From contig JAEMWC010000163.1 in assembly GCA_016490735.1 (NCBI GenBank), positions 57,501 to 121,500 on the forward strand: a DNA stretch of 64,000 nucleotides, in the 5' to 3' direction. Below are positions 1 to 11,330 of the stretch, piece by piece. The notes below the pieces were generated by a model, which searched no databases, was not told where the DNA came from, and worked only from the letters and a program-made list of their open reading frames with translations. Every line of letters starts with the position of its first letter. The stretch's first letter is position 1. The translations under genes were made by a program, and so were the position numbers. Source of the stretch: Pachyseris speciosa (lineage: Eukaryota > Cnidaria > Anthozoa > Scleractinia > Pachyseridae).

Positions 1-251
1 AGGATGGCATGCTTATATGGAAAATTGTCCCGTCTTGGCAACCGAGATCTCGCCTACAACAACTGAGATCTTGGGAAGTGGGCCAGACTGGCAGCTCGTA
101 TAAACTCCACAGTAAATTTTACAGAAAATATGGGAGATGCCTAGACACCCAGCAAGGCTGTCCCAGCAAACCCAGCTGGCCAGGCTCACATAAACAGGCC
201 CTTAATAAACCCTGTGTTATTTTTAAAGTTCTGCATAGTTTTCTGTCCATT
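1..251. other. No recognisable feature
   Basis: I see no coding exon, RNA gene or clear repeat here. The open frame from position 9 has no recognisable motif. The segment lies just beyond the 3' end of the minus-strand integrase gene. Confidence 0.4.
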
Positions 252-1963
252 CTAACTCTCAAGAGTGAGAAGATGTTGGAACAATGTCAGTGCTTCTTTC
301 CATGTTTTAGGTTGTGCAATTTGTTCCTGCTCACAGACATACTGATAATATTGTTGATAATCATTGTCATTATTGATGGGTCCCAGATCTGCAGAATTTC
401 TCACTTCTTCTAATTGTTGCTGTGTGGTGTACTGTAAGTGATTCTCTCCACCAGACCTCTCAGGTAAAAAGAATAGTTCATCTGGTCAACCAGCCACAGT
501 TTCGTGTCTGGATTGTCGGATATAATGGGTGTTCCAATGCAACACAACAAAATCCAAGTCGTGCTGCAGAAGTTCATTAAAAACAAAACCAGATACATTC
601 ATCGTGATACACATTTCCTGGTAAAAAGACCCCTCTGTCTACCAGGTCTTTAAAAAAATTTATCCACCATGTTGTACGAGATTTTTTTAAATGCGACCAC
701 CAACATTCAACTCTTTGATTACCTGTCGAGGGGCCATATCTGTGAGCCTTCTCTCCGGTAAATTCATCATTGCCATTTGCTCTCAAAAGACACTGCATGG
801 TTGCCATTACTACATTTTCCGTTCCTGGGTCTGTCCTGAGAAGCTTCGGACAGCCTTGAAGCTCACTGACACAATCAAGAAAAAAGTTCCCTACAATAGA
901 TGGGTTGTTATTGCTTGGTGTGACTTTTAACCACAAAACCCTGCGGCTGTATCCATCAACAGCCCCATGAATCAGGGGCACCCAACGACAAGTTTCGGTA
1001 GATATCTGTTCGTTGGAGGGTGGTTCGCCTAAGGCTTTCGGCGTCGATTAAAGAGTGCACTCGGATTTTTGCAAGTAAAACGTGGCCTAAAAGGTTCGTA
1101 ATGTGGAAATCATAACTCCTGAGGTTTTCGGAAAGGTCGTTATTGCTGTTTTCTGCAGTAAAAAACGTCAGCTAGCATTTTCGGAAAGAAAAAAAGGTTC
1201 CCTGGAAAGTTCATTTCAGCTGGTATTTTCTCAAAGAAAGATTTTGTTCCCTAACATTTTCGGGCAATTAACATTTCAGCTAGGGAATCCGAACAGATCA
1301 AAGTTTTCTAGCTAACCAAAACATCATTTCAAACAGACTTCAAACACTATAAGGTACTTAAAAATTCCTTTCTACAGCTTTTGGCTGCTTTGGCTCGTTG
1401 GGTGCCCCTGATAAATGGGGAATCCAAATGGTTTGAGTTTATCATATCCATCAACGTGCCAGCACTCGTTGGGCCCGCTTGAGGAATAGGTTCTTCTCTT
1501 TAGACGATGTTTTCTGCGTTCTTCTGTGCCGATGGGGTCCAGTTCCTTCAATAGACTTTGCACTGTACTTCTGGTAATACAAAGACATGCCGCTTGGGCC
1601 ATCCAATTCTTCGCTGATTATCTTTCTCACCTCGTTCTGGTTCAGATCTGCCGAGTTTCTCCTCTTTAACCCGTAGTCCCTTAGTCTTCGTTTTAATGTT
1701 GACAGCGAAATGTGAATACCGTGGAACCTTTCAAGGAAGCTAACAATGGTGTCGTACTCAAAACCAGCCCAAAAGTATGTTTCGATGATATTTTTCTGGC
1801 TGTCAACGTCGCAGCTTCCTTGGGCGGTATTCGCGGCAAGCTCCAACCCACATTTCGGGCAAAAAACAAAACTTTCTTGCAGTTGTTGTCCACACGTGGA
1901 ACAAAACATGGCGTCGAAGGAAAGAGAGAAGCTGCGTAACCGTTCCTTTTTCTCTGCCAACAC
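252..1963 (-). pseudogene. Decayed DDE (rve-type) integrase with N-terminal zinc ribbon
   Basis: This minus-strand gene resembles the single-exon integrase-core proteins common in cnidarian genomes. Reading from the 5' side, a zinc ribbon with two C-x-x-C pairs (CSTCG and CPKCG) lies at about 1,905-1,850. A basic helix-turn-helix-like region follows at about 1,800-1,620. The catalytic core starts with the first Asp in HVDGYDKLKPFG at about 1,440, has the second Asp in LRTDPGTEN at about 840, and an Asn-Gln-Arg-x-Glu motif (GNQRVECWW) at about 710. The C-terminal part, including HWNTHYIRQSRH, continues to a stop at 252-254. The frame is broken at about 1,600 and 590, an in-frame TGA lies near 495, and a 442-bp MITE separates the first Asp from the rest of the core. 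The N-terminal start may be 1,963 or the methionine at 1,909 just before the zinc ribbon. Not functional as it stands. Its exact superfamily is undetermined. Confidence 0.82.
971..1412. mobile_element. MITE inserted in the integrase gene
   Basis: A 442-bp non-coding segment is bounded by a perfect 17-bp terminal inverted repeat, ATCAGGGGCACCCAACG. It interrupts the integrase catalytic domain exactly where the family reads through. A diverged second copy lies at about 55,071-55,515 and shares the block 'tttcggtagatatctgttcg' and the 'cctgaggttttcggaaaggtcgt' neighbourhood. Target-site duplication is unclear (TT/ATT). The superfamily is not assigned. Confidence 0.8.
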
Positions 1964-1980
1964 TTGGGGTCCTGGGGCGA

Positions 1981-2105
1981 ATGTGTTGTGAAGATTTCGA
2001 AATGTGTTGCGAAGATTTCGAAATGTGTTGCGAAGATTTTGAAACGTGTTGTGAAGATTTTGAAATGTGTTGTGAAGATTTTGAAATGTGTTGTGAAGAT
2101 TTCAG
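1981..2105. repeat. 21-bp minisatellite, about six units
   Basis: Six consecutive units of about 21 bp (aaatgtgttgtgaagatttt plus one base) differ only by C/T changes. The array lies just upstream of the integrase start on its minus strand. The long open frame over it (a repeated T-H-F-K-I-F motif) is an artefact of the repeat. Confidence 0.85.
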
Positions 2106-3034
2106 GATTTGTAGTGAATTTAAAATGTGTTTCCAAGAATTTGGAATGTGTTGTGCATAATTTGATATGCGTACTTAATAATTCGAAATATGTTGTGAGA
2201 TAATGCGTAGTGACCCTTGTGGGCCACCGTACCTTTCGAAAGTCGCGAAGGAAATTACTTAAAAACAAGACGCTACAATTAGCCTAAACCCGGGCTTGCA
2301 AAAAACAGTATTGTATCCCTAACTCAGTGCTAAACAAAAGAATAGAGGGAAGTCTGTCTTTCTTACATCGGACGCATTGTGTTTAGCTTGTGTTGGAGTC
2401 TATTTCTTTAGTTCCCTATCAACATATATTCCTCTAAAATACAGCTCAACCATTGAGCACAATAATTATAACACTTGTAAAAAATATTTCTAAAAGAACA
2501 AGAAAAAGAGAAACAGAAAAAATGAAGCCCGTGATATATACCACTAAAAGACATCGAACCCGGGTTAGCTGCGTCACAGGCAGGAACAATGACCTTTAGG
2601 CCACAGAGGTTTATCGTTATGCAAGATGATAAAAATAGTGTATTGATTCCGGAAAAAAAAAACTAAGCACACTTGTTTTCGCTTCGATGGATAATTGTTT
2701 GAGAAAGGAAACGCTTATCGAACGATGTAGGATTTTTTCGCATAAATGTGAATGGAGTCTCGGTGAAATGTGAGTAGAAAATTAATTAGCAGAGTGAAAC
2801 TGTTTACAAATACGTCAATCCAGGGTCATTTGAAACACAAGAAAGGAACGTTTCTGGACAGTTTCAAGGGACGCTAGTACATTTGTAAAATATAATCGCT
2901 TATCATTCAAAAATTAAAGTCCAGAAATTGAGATATTGTGGCAAAATAGTAAATAAACTACCTGTCAAAGTCTCAGGGGTGTGTGATATCCCGTACTTGA
3001 GTTATTCAACAAAATGTACATCTCAATGGAGCGT
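2106..3034. other. Non-coding stretch with a tRNA-like SINE fragment
   Basis: AT-rich sequence with no credible exon. The only recognisable element is on the minus strand at about 2,545-2,612, where a B-box-like GGGTTCGATGTC follows an A-box-like TGGCCTAAAGG at roughly tRNA spacing. This suggests the head of a tRNA-derived SINE, not a working tRNA. Confidence 0.4.
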
Positions 3035-3580
3035 ATACGGGAACACGGCAGTCCATCTGGAGTTAAATTTTGGTCATGTTAAAAGCTTTCTTCTCGCTGT
3101 TGAACTTGCAAACAATCGTATAGACACTTGTCTTAACATATTAGTTGTTCAGACTTCAAAAACACAAGGTGAATCGACGTTTTCCGATACGTGACAACAG
3201 GCATCATTCTTGCTGTTGATATGAGATTTACACTCGAATCACTCGGCCGTGAAAGGTCAAACTCCCTTTGTCTGTAGTCTCTAATTTTTGGCGCTCCCCT
3301 CGCGTCGCGTCTCCTCGCAACTTCGCGCGCGCACGTGCCCCCACAATCCGTCGCCAAAATTAGAGACTACTCGCTGTATACTGAAGCAGACACGGGGAAA
3401 CACGGCAGTCCATCTGCCGTTAAGTTTACTCATGTTAAAAACTTTCTTCTCGCCGTTGAACTTCCAAACATTCGCATAGACACTTCTCTTAACATATTGT
3501 TTGTTCAGACTTCAAAAGCCACAAGATGAATCGACATTTTCCCATACTTGACAACACGCATCACTGTTGTTAAAAATAGT
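3035..3580. repeat. Direct duplication of about 190 bp flanking a foldback
   Basis: The block at about 3,035-3,230 is repeated at about 3,390-3,580 ('cacggcagtccatctg', 'aacatattagttgttcagac' and neighbours, about 85-90% alike by eye). Between them, about 3,271-3,371 is a foldback whose arms, gtagtctctaatttttggcg and its complement, enclose a CpG-rich loop. The arrangement suggests a small MITE inserted within a locally duplicated repeat. Confidence 0.7.
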
Positions 3581-3770
3581 TAGCGCTTGCGCAGAAACGC
3601 CGGAAGTGCCATTTGTGGATGATACTCGACGACGAAAAAGAAGAACCGTCGGTAGTTTAAGACCCGGGCGCCGCGCGAGACGCGCGCAGCCCGGGTAACA
3701 AGCCCGGTGACCCCACATTTTTTTTGCAGAATGGGCAAGTGTGTACAGAGAGTTAACTATAGATGAAATT

Positions 3771-3859
3771 TAAAAAAATTCTCTGCAGCGGATTTTTGGT
3801 CTTTCAATTATAACGTTTTATAGCATTTCCATAAAATCCGCTCCAGAGAATTTTTTTAA
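3771..3859. repeat. Short palindromic foldback
   Basis: The arm aaaaaaattctctgcagcgg is mirrored by ccgctccagagaattttttt about 50 bp later. No coding content. Probably a very short MITE. Confidence 0.65.
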
Positions 3860-4110
3860 AATCTCAGTAATTTTACCTCTTTTCATGTAAAATAGAATAA
3901 AATTGAAAAAACTGGGGGTTACCGAGTTCGTTCTCACCCTATTTACGTTCGAAGCTCCGAAATAGGTCTCTTTGACCTCCACACACCGCTGCTATGGTAA
4001 CTGTCGATGACGTCATAGGCTCATTTTTTGGTTCAGTGATACTTGAACTAGTATTTGTTACCAAAAAATGGTAGAAAGTTTGACTGGTTTGTTATTTATA
4101 ATTGCTCAAA

Positions 4111-5118
4111 TTAGCACAGTTGTAAAACCCTGAAAACCATTGTGAGCCTCCTTAACTTAATGTTTTGAGGTAGAGTGTTCCAGAGGGAGACCATACGGTA
4201 GTAGAAAGTTCCTTGGCCGGTTGCGGCTTTAGATAACGGTATATTTAATAGCTGTGAATTTCTAGTTTTGCGTGTTGATATTGATGAACGTTTAACGAAC
4301 TGATCAGACAGATACCCCGGAGCAAGGCCATTCATGCATTTAAATGCCATAATTGAATCACGATAATACATATGTTGTTTCACGGGGAGCCAGTTGAGTT
4401 GTCTAAGAATGGGAGTGACATGATCGTATTTCTTTGATCCACCAACGATTCTACAGGCAAAATTCTGAACAGCTTGAAGTTTTGCAATGTTAATTTGTGA
4501 AGTACTGCTCCAGACCGAAGAACAATAAAAAAGTTTACTAAAAACTAACGCGTTGATAATAATTATTAAAGTGCGATTGTCAAAACAATGTTTAACACGG
4601 TTTATCCGGCCTAGTCGCGACATACAAGAAGCGACAGTTGCACTGACATGATGGTCAAAAGTTAAACTTGTATCCAATATAACACCGAGGTCTCTGGCAG
4701 TCTCCACTGGAGTAAGCTGTTTTCCAAGGAACGAAAGCTTGAAGTTGCAAGCCTTAGTGACTCCACGTTTACTGCCACAAACTAGGAGCTTCGTCTGATT
4801 AGGGTTTAACAGTAACTGGTTATCAAAACACCAGTTACGTATTCTTGTTAGGTCTTGATTTATTTCTGCTACTATGCGTGATTGGTCTTGAAGCCGGAAA
4901 GACAGCAGGAGCTTAGTATCGTCCACGTAGCACTGGACTGAACAATGTTGTGGAACTGATGGCAAATCATTCATATAAATGCTAAAGAGGAGTGGTCCCA
5001 GTATACTCCCCTGAGGCACTCCACTGGCCACTTGCAAGCGTTCCGATGATGCTGTCCCAATCGTGACAACCTGAGAGCGAGCGGTTAAATAAAAAATGAA
5101 GAATGGAGACAATAACAA
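4111..5118 (-). mobile_element. 5'-truncated LINE, reverse transcriptase C-terminal part
   Basis: One open minus-strand frame of 335 codons holds the second half of a non-LTR retrotransposon reverse transcriptase. In order it shows SGVPQGSILGPLLF (RT motif 4), the catalytic YVDDTKLLL (about residues 64-72), the GVILDTSLTFDHHV thumb-proximal block, and a C-terminal region with LNWLPV and WNTLP typical of jockey/CR1/L2-like elements. The N-terminal endonuclease and first RT motifs are missing. Coding similarity begins abruptly near 5,100, as expected from incomplete reverse transcription. The catalytic domain is therefore incomplete although this part of the frame is uninterrupted, suggesting a fairly recent insertion. 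The exact clade cannot be fixed by eye. Confidence 0.88.
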
Positions 5119-5376
5119 GGAATATGTTGTAATTTCTCCTGATCAATTAACTAGCAATTGTATAAAATGTTTGTCGGAGGATCCTCAGTGAAGAAATAAG
5201 ACTTACATGCACGCTTGTGTCCCTTGACAAGAAAGACAGCTGTAGACATCATAGTTAAGCTTAATAGCGGAGCACCATACCTATAGAAACCCGTCAACTG
5301 CTTATTTCATGGTAAAAGCGGCTAGCGGTATTGCTCATGGGCGGGCACGACGACAACGACGACGACGACGGTGGAG

Positions 5377-5408
<32 letters not shown>

Positions 5409-6117
5409 CCGTAATAATCCAACATGGCGGCCATACTCCACCTGACCCAGCTGGGTCCCCAGCTGATCAGCTAGTTTGCAGCGTGCAACTTTGATATAGG
5501 ACATCCGTGTCATGGCCAATTGACAGCTGTCAAAACAAGGTTTCCACTGACCAGTATCACGTGGCCATATCGCGGGCTCAAGTTTAGAGCTCATATAGGT
5601 CAGCTGTTTTTTGAAGTTGACCGCTGACCACGTGCTAGTTTTCGATTAGATCGCAGGCTCAATCCAAGTTAATTTAACCAAAACGAGGCACCCAAACCAA
5701 AACGAGGCTTAATTTTCCGCGCGGTTTCTGCGGCTCGTAATTTCACATTCAGTTGGTTTCTTCATTTTGACCAACTTCATCTTCTTCGAAGTTTGTCTTT
5801 TAATTCGCGTAAAAGGCATAAAAATCAAGAACTAATTAACACATACTTCGGAAGGTGAATTTTCAAATGGTAAAAAGGATAGCAAAAGATTTGCCTCAGG
5901 AAACGCTTAAAACTTGCATCGACTTGCATAATCGACGCCCGGATTGTGTGGTTGAAAAACAAAATGATCCAAGGCTTCAAGGACCGCGGCACCTCGCAGC
6001 TCACCAAGAAAGGTCACTTAACAGTTCACCGCCATTACTGGAGGAACGAGTAGCTCAAAGTTAGTGGAAGAAGTTCTTTCTTTGGACAAACCGTTTGCTA
6101 TTTTTCCAGATGCGTGT
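5119..6117. other. No gene recognised
   Basis: Contains a (GAC/ACG)n-rich patch near 5,345-5,375 and otherwise unremarkable AT-rich sequence. Open frames here are short and show no known motif. Confidence 0.4.
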
Positions 6118-6473
6118 TTTAACTCAAGTGGATTCGTATTTTCAACCTCTACAACACAGGTGACTGAATTAAATGAATTGAAGCTTAACATGAAATGGCT
6201 TAATCGTTCTTATTTTTGTTCAGGAAAGCAATTTGTATTTTTCTTTCGACTGGATATAAATAACAATCATCTCTACTCGTTTTGCAAGCAAAGAAGTAGT
6301 TGAATTGTTTGTTTGTTTTGTTGTTTTCATGCAAGCGAACGAGTGTTTTCACTCCGCTTGGCTGACTGTTTTTAGTGTTTTTCGACGTCGGTGCCTCAAC
6401 AGCATTAAAAAAACTTTTGCCCTTAACTTATTAACAAGTAATCGCATTGAGTCCTCGTAAAATTAAGCATTAA

Positions 6474-6826
6474 AGATGATTTACAGACCCTTCTGCGCAG
6501 TCTCCGTGCCCAATGTTTGTGAGCCTCACACGATGGAATGCGAATCGATGTTATTCGTTACGAACCACTTACCTTATAGTTGAGGCATTTTAAATTCTTT
6601 TTCCAACTGTTTCTTTGATTTTTACAGCTACGAAGTTGTTTTCTCTGGTGATATCGGAAAGAACGAAGCATAAAAGCTTTGCATCAACAATGGCGGTTGA
6701 CATGAACTTTGAATTTACTTCATGTAAGTGATTGCGAAACATTACATTTTGTGACGTCTTACATGAATCAAAACAAAAAACGTAAACAAACTCTTGACAC
6801 TGCGCAGTACGGACTGTAAATCACCT
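6474..6826. mobile_element. MITE 1 (about 353 bp)
   Basis: Terminal inverted repeats of about 28 bp: the left end reads aagatgatttacagacc and the right end ggactgtaaatcacctt. It is flanked by TTA/TA. The paralogous copy near 63,660 lacks it. The TSD length suggests a PIF/Harbinger (TWA) or Tc1/mariner (TA) relative. Confidence 0.75.
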
Positions 6827-6829
6827 TTA

Positions 6830-7190
6830 AGCCCAGGCTAAACGATCAAACAATTCATTCAACATCGTGTTTGAAGATAATTTAAAACGGCTTTCTATGT
6901 TTGATCCAGATGAAACATTTTCATCCAACATTTCGCTCTACGAACAAATGTTGATCGTTTAGTCAACCCAACCAAGAAAGTGCACAGTCAGTAAAAAAAT
7001 AAACCAAATGAAGAACGTGAAAATTTCAGCGATAACACGCGAAAAGTGTTCTGTGTACTCGCTTTGTCTTGTGTTTGGTCAAACATTGTTTGTTTTCGTG
7101 ATAGCAGAAATTTGTTTATCGGCTAGTCAACCAACGTTATGTTTGTCGAACACAATGTTCAGGAAAATGTTTGATCGTTTAGCGGGGGCT
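6830..7190. mobile_element. MITE 2 (about 361 bp)
   Basis: Terminal inverted repeat of about 24 bp, agcccaggctaaacgatcaa on the left and its near complement ending gggggct on the right. TTA precedes (6,827-6,829) and follows it (7,191-7,193). Internal motif tttgatcgtttag recurs. A related copy missing a clear left end lies at about 63,110-63,490. Confidence 0.78.
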
Positions 7191-7415
7191 TTAGTATTAC
7201 TTGTGTTTTGCGCAAAGAGGACAATTTCAGCAACTTCTGAAAACACAAATAATATCAAATCTTAAATTTTCACGGCCCAGTGTGACTACCTTCCAACCAT
7301 CGGTTTGTTTTCCTTTTTCTCTTTTCTCCGATATTTAAGCTTTTATGTCAAAATTGCTTAACAATTTTTATTAACTTGCTACGAAATTGCCACTTGTCTA
7401 TTTTCCCCAACAAAT

Positions 7416-7765
7416 ATGTAAAGTGGTGGTTCTGGGACACATCTGCACAATATCCATTTATTTCCTCATTTTAAGTCTTAAACCGATATGTTCCTAACTC
7501 CTCGCAAGCTCGTCGTTAGGAACATATCGGTTTAAGACTTAAAATTAGGAAATAAATGGATATTGTTTGATATGTCGCCAGAACCACCACTTTACATGTG
7601 TGTGTCTTAAAACACAGTAACTGTCCCACCCACTCACCCCATTTGAACAAAAACGCACATATGTATATCAGGGATGGCGGCAGCACGCGTTGGGGAAGAG
7701 GTGCTCGCCGATTATTACGGAGAAGCCGCGCCAGCGGGGGAAACGCCGGCCCGCCCGCCCAAGCC
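7416..7765 (+). repeat. Polinton left terminal inverted repeat
   Basis: Matches the reverse complement of 21,585-21,935 with few differences. The outer half (about 7,417-7,597) is itself an imperfect palindrome with arms of about 80 bp around a 16-base loop (tcctcgcaagctcgtc). The inner half contains an ATG at 7,674 and the first 30 or so codons of the PolB reading frame. Confidence 0.93.
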
Positions 7766-10700
7766 CATAATTGGGATGATTTTAAACTTTGGGACACAAA
7801 TTTTAACGATTGGCTAAATGTGTGGAGGATGGACACCAATCCTGAAAACCCAGACAGGCATAGCATTATTAATTTTACTCAGAATATAATGCGCGACAAA
7901 GCCTTTGATGTTGTGAAGGGCGGAATTGATAGAATTGGCAGCATTAAAGTACAGTTTGGAATGGAGGTACATTTTAGAAGAGAAATGCAAAATGAAAATG
8001 GGGAATGGGAAGAAAAAACACAAAGGCATTACTTTAAAAATGAACCGGTTGTATTTACAAAAGCAAACCTTAACGAGCAATTTGATTTAACATTTGACGA
8101 ATTTATCGAAGATATATACATGGGGAAATAGACAATTGGTCAGAACAAGGATCAGGATGGGCCATTGATAAAGTCACGATTGCCTATGTTAATGTTGCAA
8201 AATATAAACCTTTGAAAGGTGGAACTTACATTCAGGCACCAAAAAAACTGGCCTCCAAAAAGTCAATTATTAACGTGAAAAACAGAGATAACGAATGTTT
8301 GAAATGGGCTTTAAAAGCTGCAAGATTTCCTGTTGAAGTACATGCAGAAAGACCAAGCAATTATCCATATGAAGACGGTTTGAACTGGGATGGCATTGAT
8401 TTTCCCACACCATTGAAACAACTTTGCAAACTCCAAAAACAAAATCCCAACCTTGCGCCGAACGTGTTTGGCTGGGAAAACGACTACGTAACCACCCCAG
8501 AATAAGCACACCAGACAAAAGAATCCCAAGAATAAACCTTTTGCTTCTCCATGAAGATTAAAAGCAACACTTCTGTTTTTTAAAAAGGATTTCATCTTTG
8601 CTTTATGACCAAACCAAACACGGCGACAAAAAACACTTCTGCGTAATGTGCCTTATTGGATTTACAACAGAAGAGATTCTTGCGGACCACCAGAAATACT
8701 GCAACGGTGTGAACGAAACCCCCACAAGAATTGAAATGCCAGAAAAAAGCAAAAACACATTGAAATACCAAAACTACAACAGACAAATGAAAGTTCCATA
8801 TGTTATCTATGCCGACTTTGAAGCTTTGATTGAAAACATCCCAGAAGACCAACGCGAAAAAACGGCATGCACAGAAAAAATAAATAAACACACAGCGTGT
8901 AGGTTTGCGGTAACATATGTGAGAAGCGATGGACAAAGCCACCCAGTCGGAAAATACAGACAAGGATGTGATGGAGACAAAAACGCGGTGGAAGTGTTTA
9001 TAAACAAAATTCTTAGCCTAGAAAAGAAACTACGCAAAATCCTGGAAACCCCAGTGCTGATCAAAATGACATCCGCCGACTGGTATAAATACAAAACAGC
9101 AAAAAAATGTCACATTTGCGAACAAATGTCTTATAAGAGAAAATGTTACGAATTCAAAACCAGTGTGGGATTTCAACAGAGGAAAGTACTGCGGGCAGAG
9201 CCACAAAAAATGTAAAAGTTATCTTATAGGTCCTGAAGCGCAGAGGAAAGCAAAAGATGACATCGACAAATGGATTGAGAAAAACCAAGAAGAATGGCTT
9301 TTCTGCGCAGAACCACTTCTGTGCAAAAACTTTAGAGACGCTGTTAAAGACCATTGCCACATAACAGGCAAATTCCGCGGAGCCGCTCACGACGCGTGCA
9401 ACAAAAAACTTGAGATAAACCCCAAAACAATCCCAATTCCTGTAGTGTTCCACAACCTGAAAGGTTACGATGCGCACCACCTGATGCAGGCAATGTCGAA
9501 AGTGGAAGGGGCCGGTAAGCTGAACTGCATTGCGAAAAACATGGAGAAATACATCTCATTTTCTCTTGGAAAGCTGTATTTCATTGACAGCAATGCCTTT
9601 CTGCTCTCCAGCCTTGATGCACTTGTGAAAGCCACACCGAAAGAGGCGCTGAAAATAACGAAAAGACTTTGCCCCGCTCAACAAAACTCGATTTGTTGTG
9701 CAAAAGTGGAATTTACCCCTACGAGTACATGGATTCGTGGGAAAATTCGGGGAAACCAAACTTCCAGTAAAAGAACTATTCTTCAGCACCCTTTCCGGCG
9801 ACAACATCTCAGACGACAATTACCAACATGCACAAAAGGTTTGGGAAACGTTTGGGTGCAAAACCCTCGGCGACTACCACGACCTTTACGTTAAAACAGA
9901 CGTTGCACTTTTGGCTGATGTGTTCGAAAACTTCCGCGATCTCTGCCAAAAGCAGGACGGCTTGGATCCTGCCCACTATTACATATCGCCCGGCCTGTCA
10001 TGGGACGCGCTACTGGAAAAGACAGGAATCGAGCTGGAACTACTGACAGACATTGACATGCATCTGTTTATTGAGCGCGGTATGCGGAGCGGGATTTCAA
10101 TGGTAAGCAAGAGGTATTCCAAAGCAAACAACCCACTGGTGCCAGGTTATGAAAAAAACAAACCAACCACCTATATCATGTATTTTGACGCAAACAATCT
10201 TTATGGATGGGCAATGAGCAAAGCTCTTCCAGTGGGAAAATTCAAATGGAATTCTTGGATTCCGTCAGAGGAAGAAATTCTGGAGATTCCAGAAAACGGC
10301 AAAAAAGGTTATTTCCTTGAAGTCGACCTCGAGTATCCCCAAGAACTCCACGAAGCGCACAACAGCTATCCTCTTGCGCCTGAGAAAAAAATCGTAAAAA
10401 AAGAATGGCTGTCTCCATACCAAAAGAGAATGATAGATGACCTTTATCTCAACCCACCAGACAGCCAAAAGCTATTGCTAACGTTGCAGGACAAAAAGAA
10501 CTATGTGGTGCATTATCGCAATCTGCAATTTTACCTGAAACAGGGCTTGCGGCTGAAGAAAGTTCACAGAGTGTTGGAGTTCGAACAAAAATGCTGGATG
10601 GAGCCATACATCAAAATGAACACTGAGTTCAGAAAGAAGGCCAAAAACATTTGAAAAAGACTTTTACAAACTGATGAACAACTCTGTTTATGGGAAAACC

Positions 10701-11330
10701 ATGGAAAACTTGCGCAACCGCACAGTTGTGAAACTGGTGCGCCCCCACAAAACAACCAAGCTGAGAAAACTGATTGCACATCCCCTATACGCACGGCACG
10801 AGTTCTTTGCAAATGATCTTGCGGGGATAGGCATGCGCAAAGGCAAACTCTGTCTAAACAAACCTGTTTACACCGTTGCGACAATTTTGGAAAACAGTAA
10901 AATTCTGATGGATGACTTTTACTACAACGTCTTGAAAAAAATTTACGGGCCATGCGAACTATTGCACACCGATACAGACAGTTTTATGGTTCTAATACAA
11001 CAGAGGACATTTACAAAGACATGGGCCCAGTAGGCTGTCTCGGCCAAAATCTCTTTGACACAAGCGACTACCCAAAAAAACCACCCGCTGTATTCAGAAA
11101 CTAACAAAAAGGTTTTGGGGTAAATGAAAGATTAGTGCGCGGGTGCCCCAATCGCAGAGTATGTTGGTTTGAGGCCAAAGATGTATTCAGTTATGATGGC
11201 CAACGAAAACAGCATGGAAAAAGCCAAAGGGGTGAAAAAAAAATGCGGTCAAAAAGGAAATCCTTCACGAACAGTACAAAGAAACCCTATTTGGCAAGAA
11301 GCAGCTGGCACATGAAATGAACATTCTAGC
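7674..11330 (+). pseudogene. polB: Protein-primed family B DNA polymerase (Polinton PolB), broken
   Basis: Replicative polymerase of Polintons, expected to use a protein primer on the linear DNA. Motifs appear in order along the plus strand: exonuclease I (YADFEALIE, about 8,810), a zinc-binding endonuclease-VII-like pattern (CHIC, then DHCHITGKFRGAAH, about 9,110-9,390), exonuclease II (FHNLKGYDAH, about 9,450), palm motif A (FDANNLYGWAM, about 10,185), motif B (NNSVYGKTMEN, about 10,680) and motif C (TDTDS, about 10,970). Catalytic residues are present, but the frame breaks near 7,735, 8,130, 8,505-8,590, 9,140-9,200, 9,690, 10,650 and 11,015. The last coding similarity, a lysine-rich stretch, ends about 11,325 where integrase sequence on the other strand begins, so the usual C-terminal tail is lost. 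Length, about 1,200 codons, is normal for the family. Confidence 0.93.

Larger units (their letters stand above)
6118..7415 (+). repeat. Interspersed repeat, copy 1, interrupted by MITEs and the Polinton
   Basis: Segments at about 6,118-6,470 and 7,194-7,370, plus about 21,990-22,165 beyond the Polinton, match the reverse complement of 62,925-64,000 in the same order. Two MITEs lie within copy 1, and the Polinton lies between its middle and distal parts. Copy 2 continues past the window edge, so full length and identity are unknown. Confidence 0.75.

Noticed and set aside
1964..2268. Plus and minus open frames over the 21-bp minisatellite
   Set aside because: Period-3-compatible repeat unit gives open frames on both strands without any domain.
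7410..7422. 6-bp target duplication for the Polinton
   Set aside because: The bases outside the terminal repeats (ACAAAT and GCGTGT) do not match; ATGTAA/TTACAT are complementary, hence part of the inverted repeat.
7598..7673. Upstream start for the PolB frame at 7,598
   Set aside because: The codon lies in the palindromic non-coding half of the terminal repeat; the shared ATG at 7,674 is better supported by the right-end gene.
10564..10953. Minus-strand frames opposite PolB (for example 8,592-8,963 and 10,564-10,953) as genes
   Set aside because: They are antisense to strongly conserved polymerase motifs and rich in Phe/Cys/Val, as expected of shadows.
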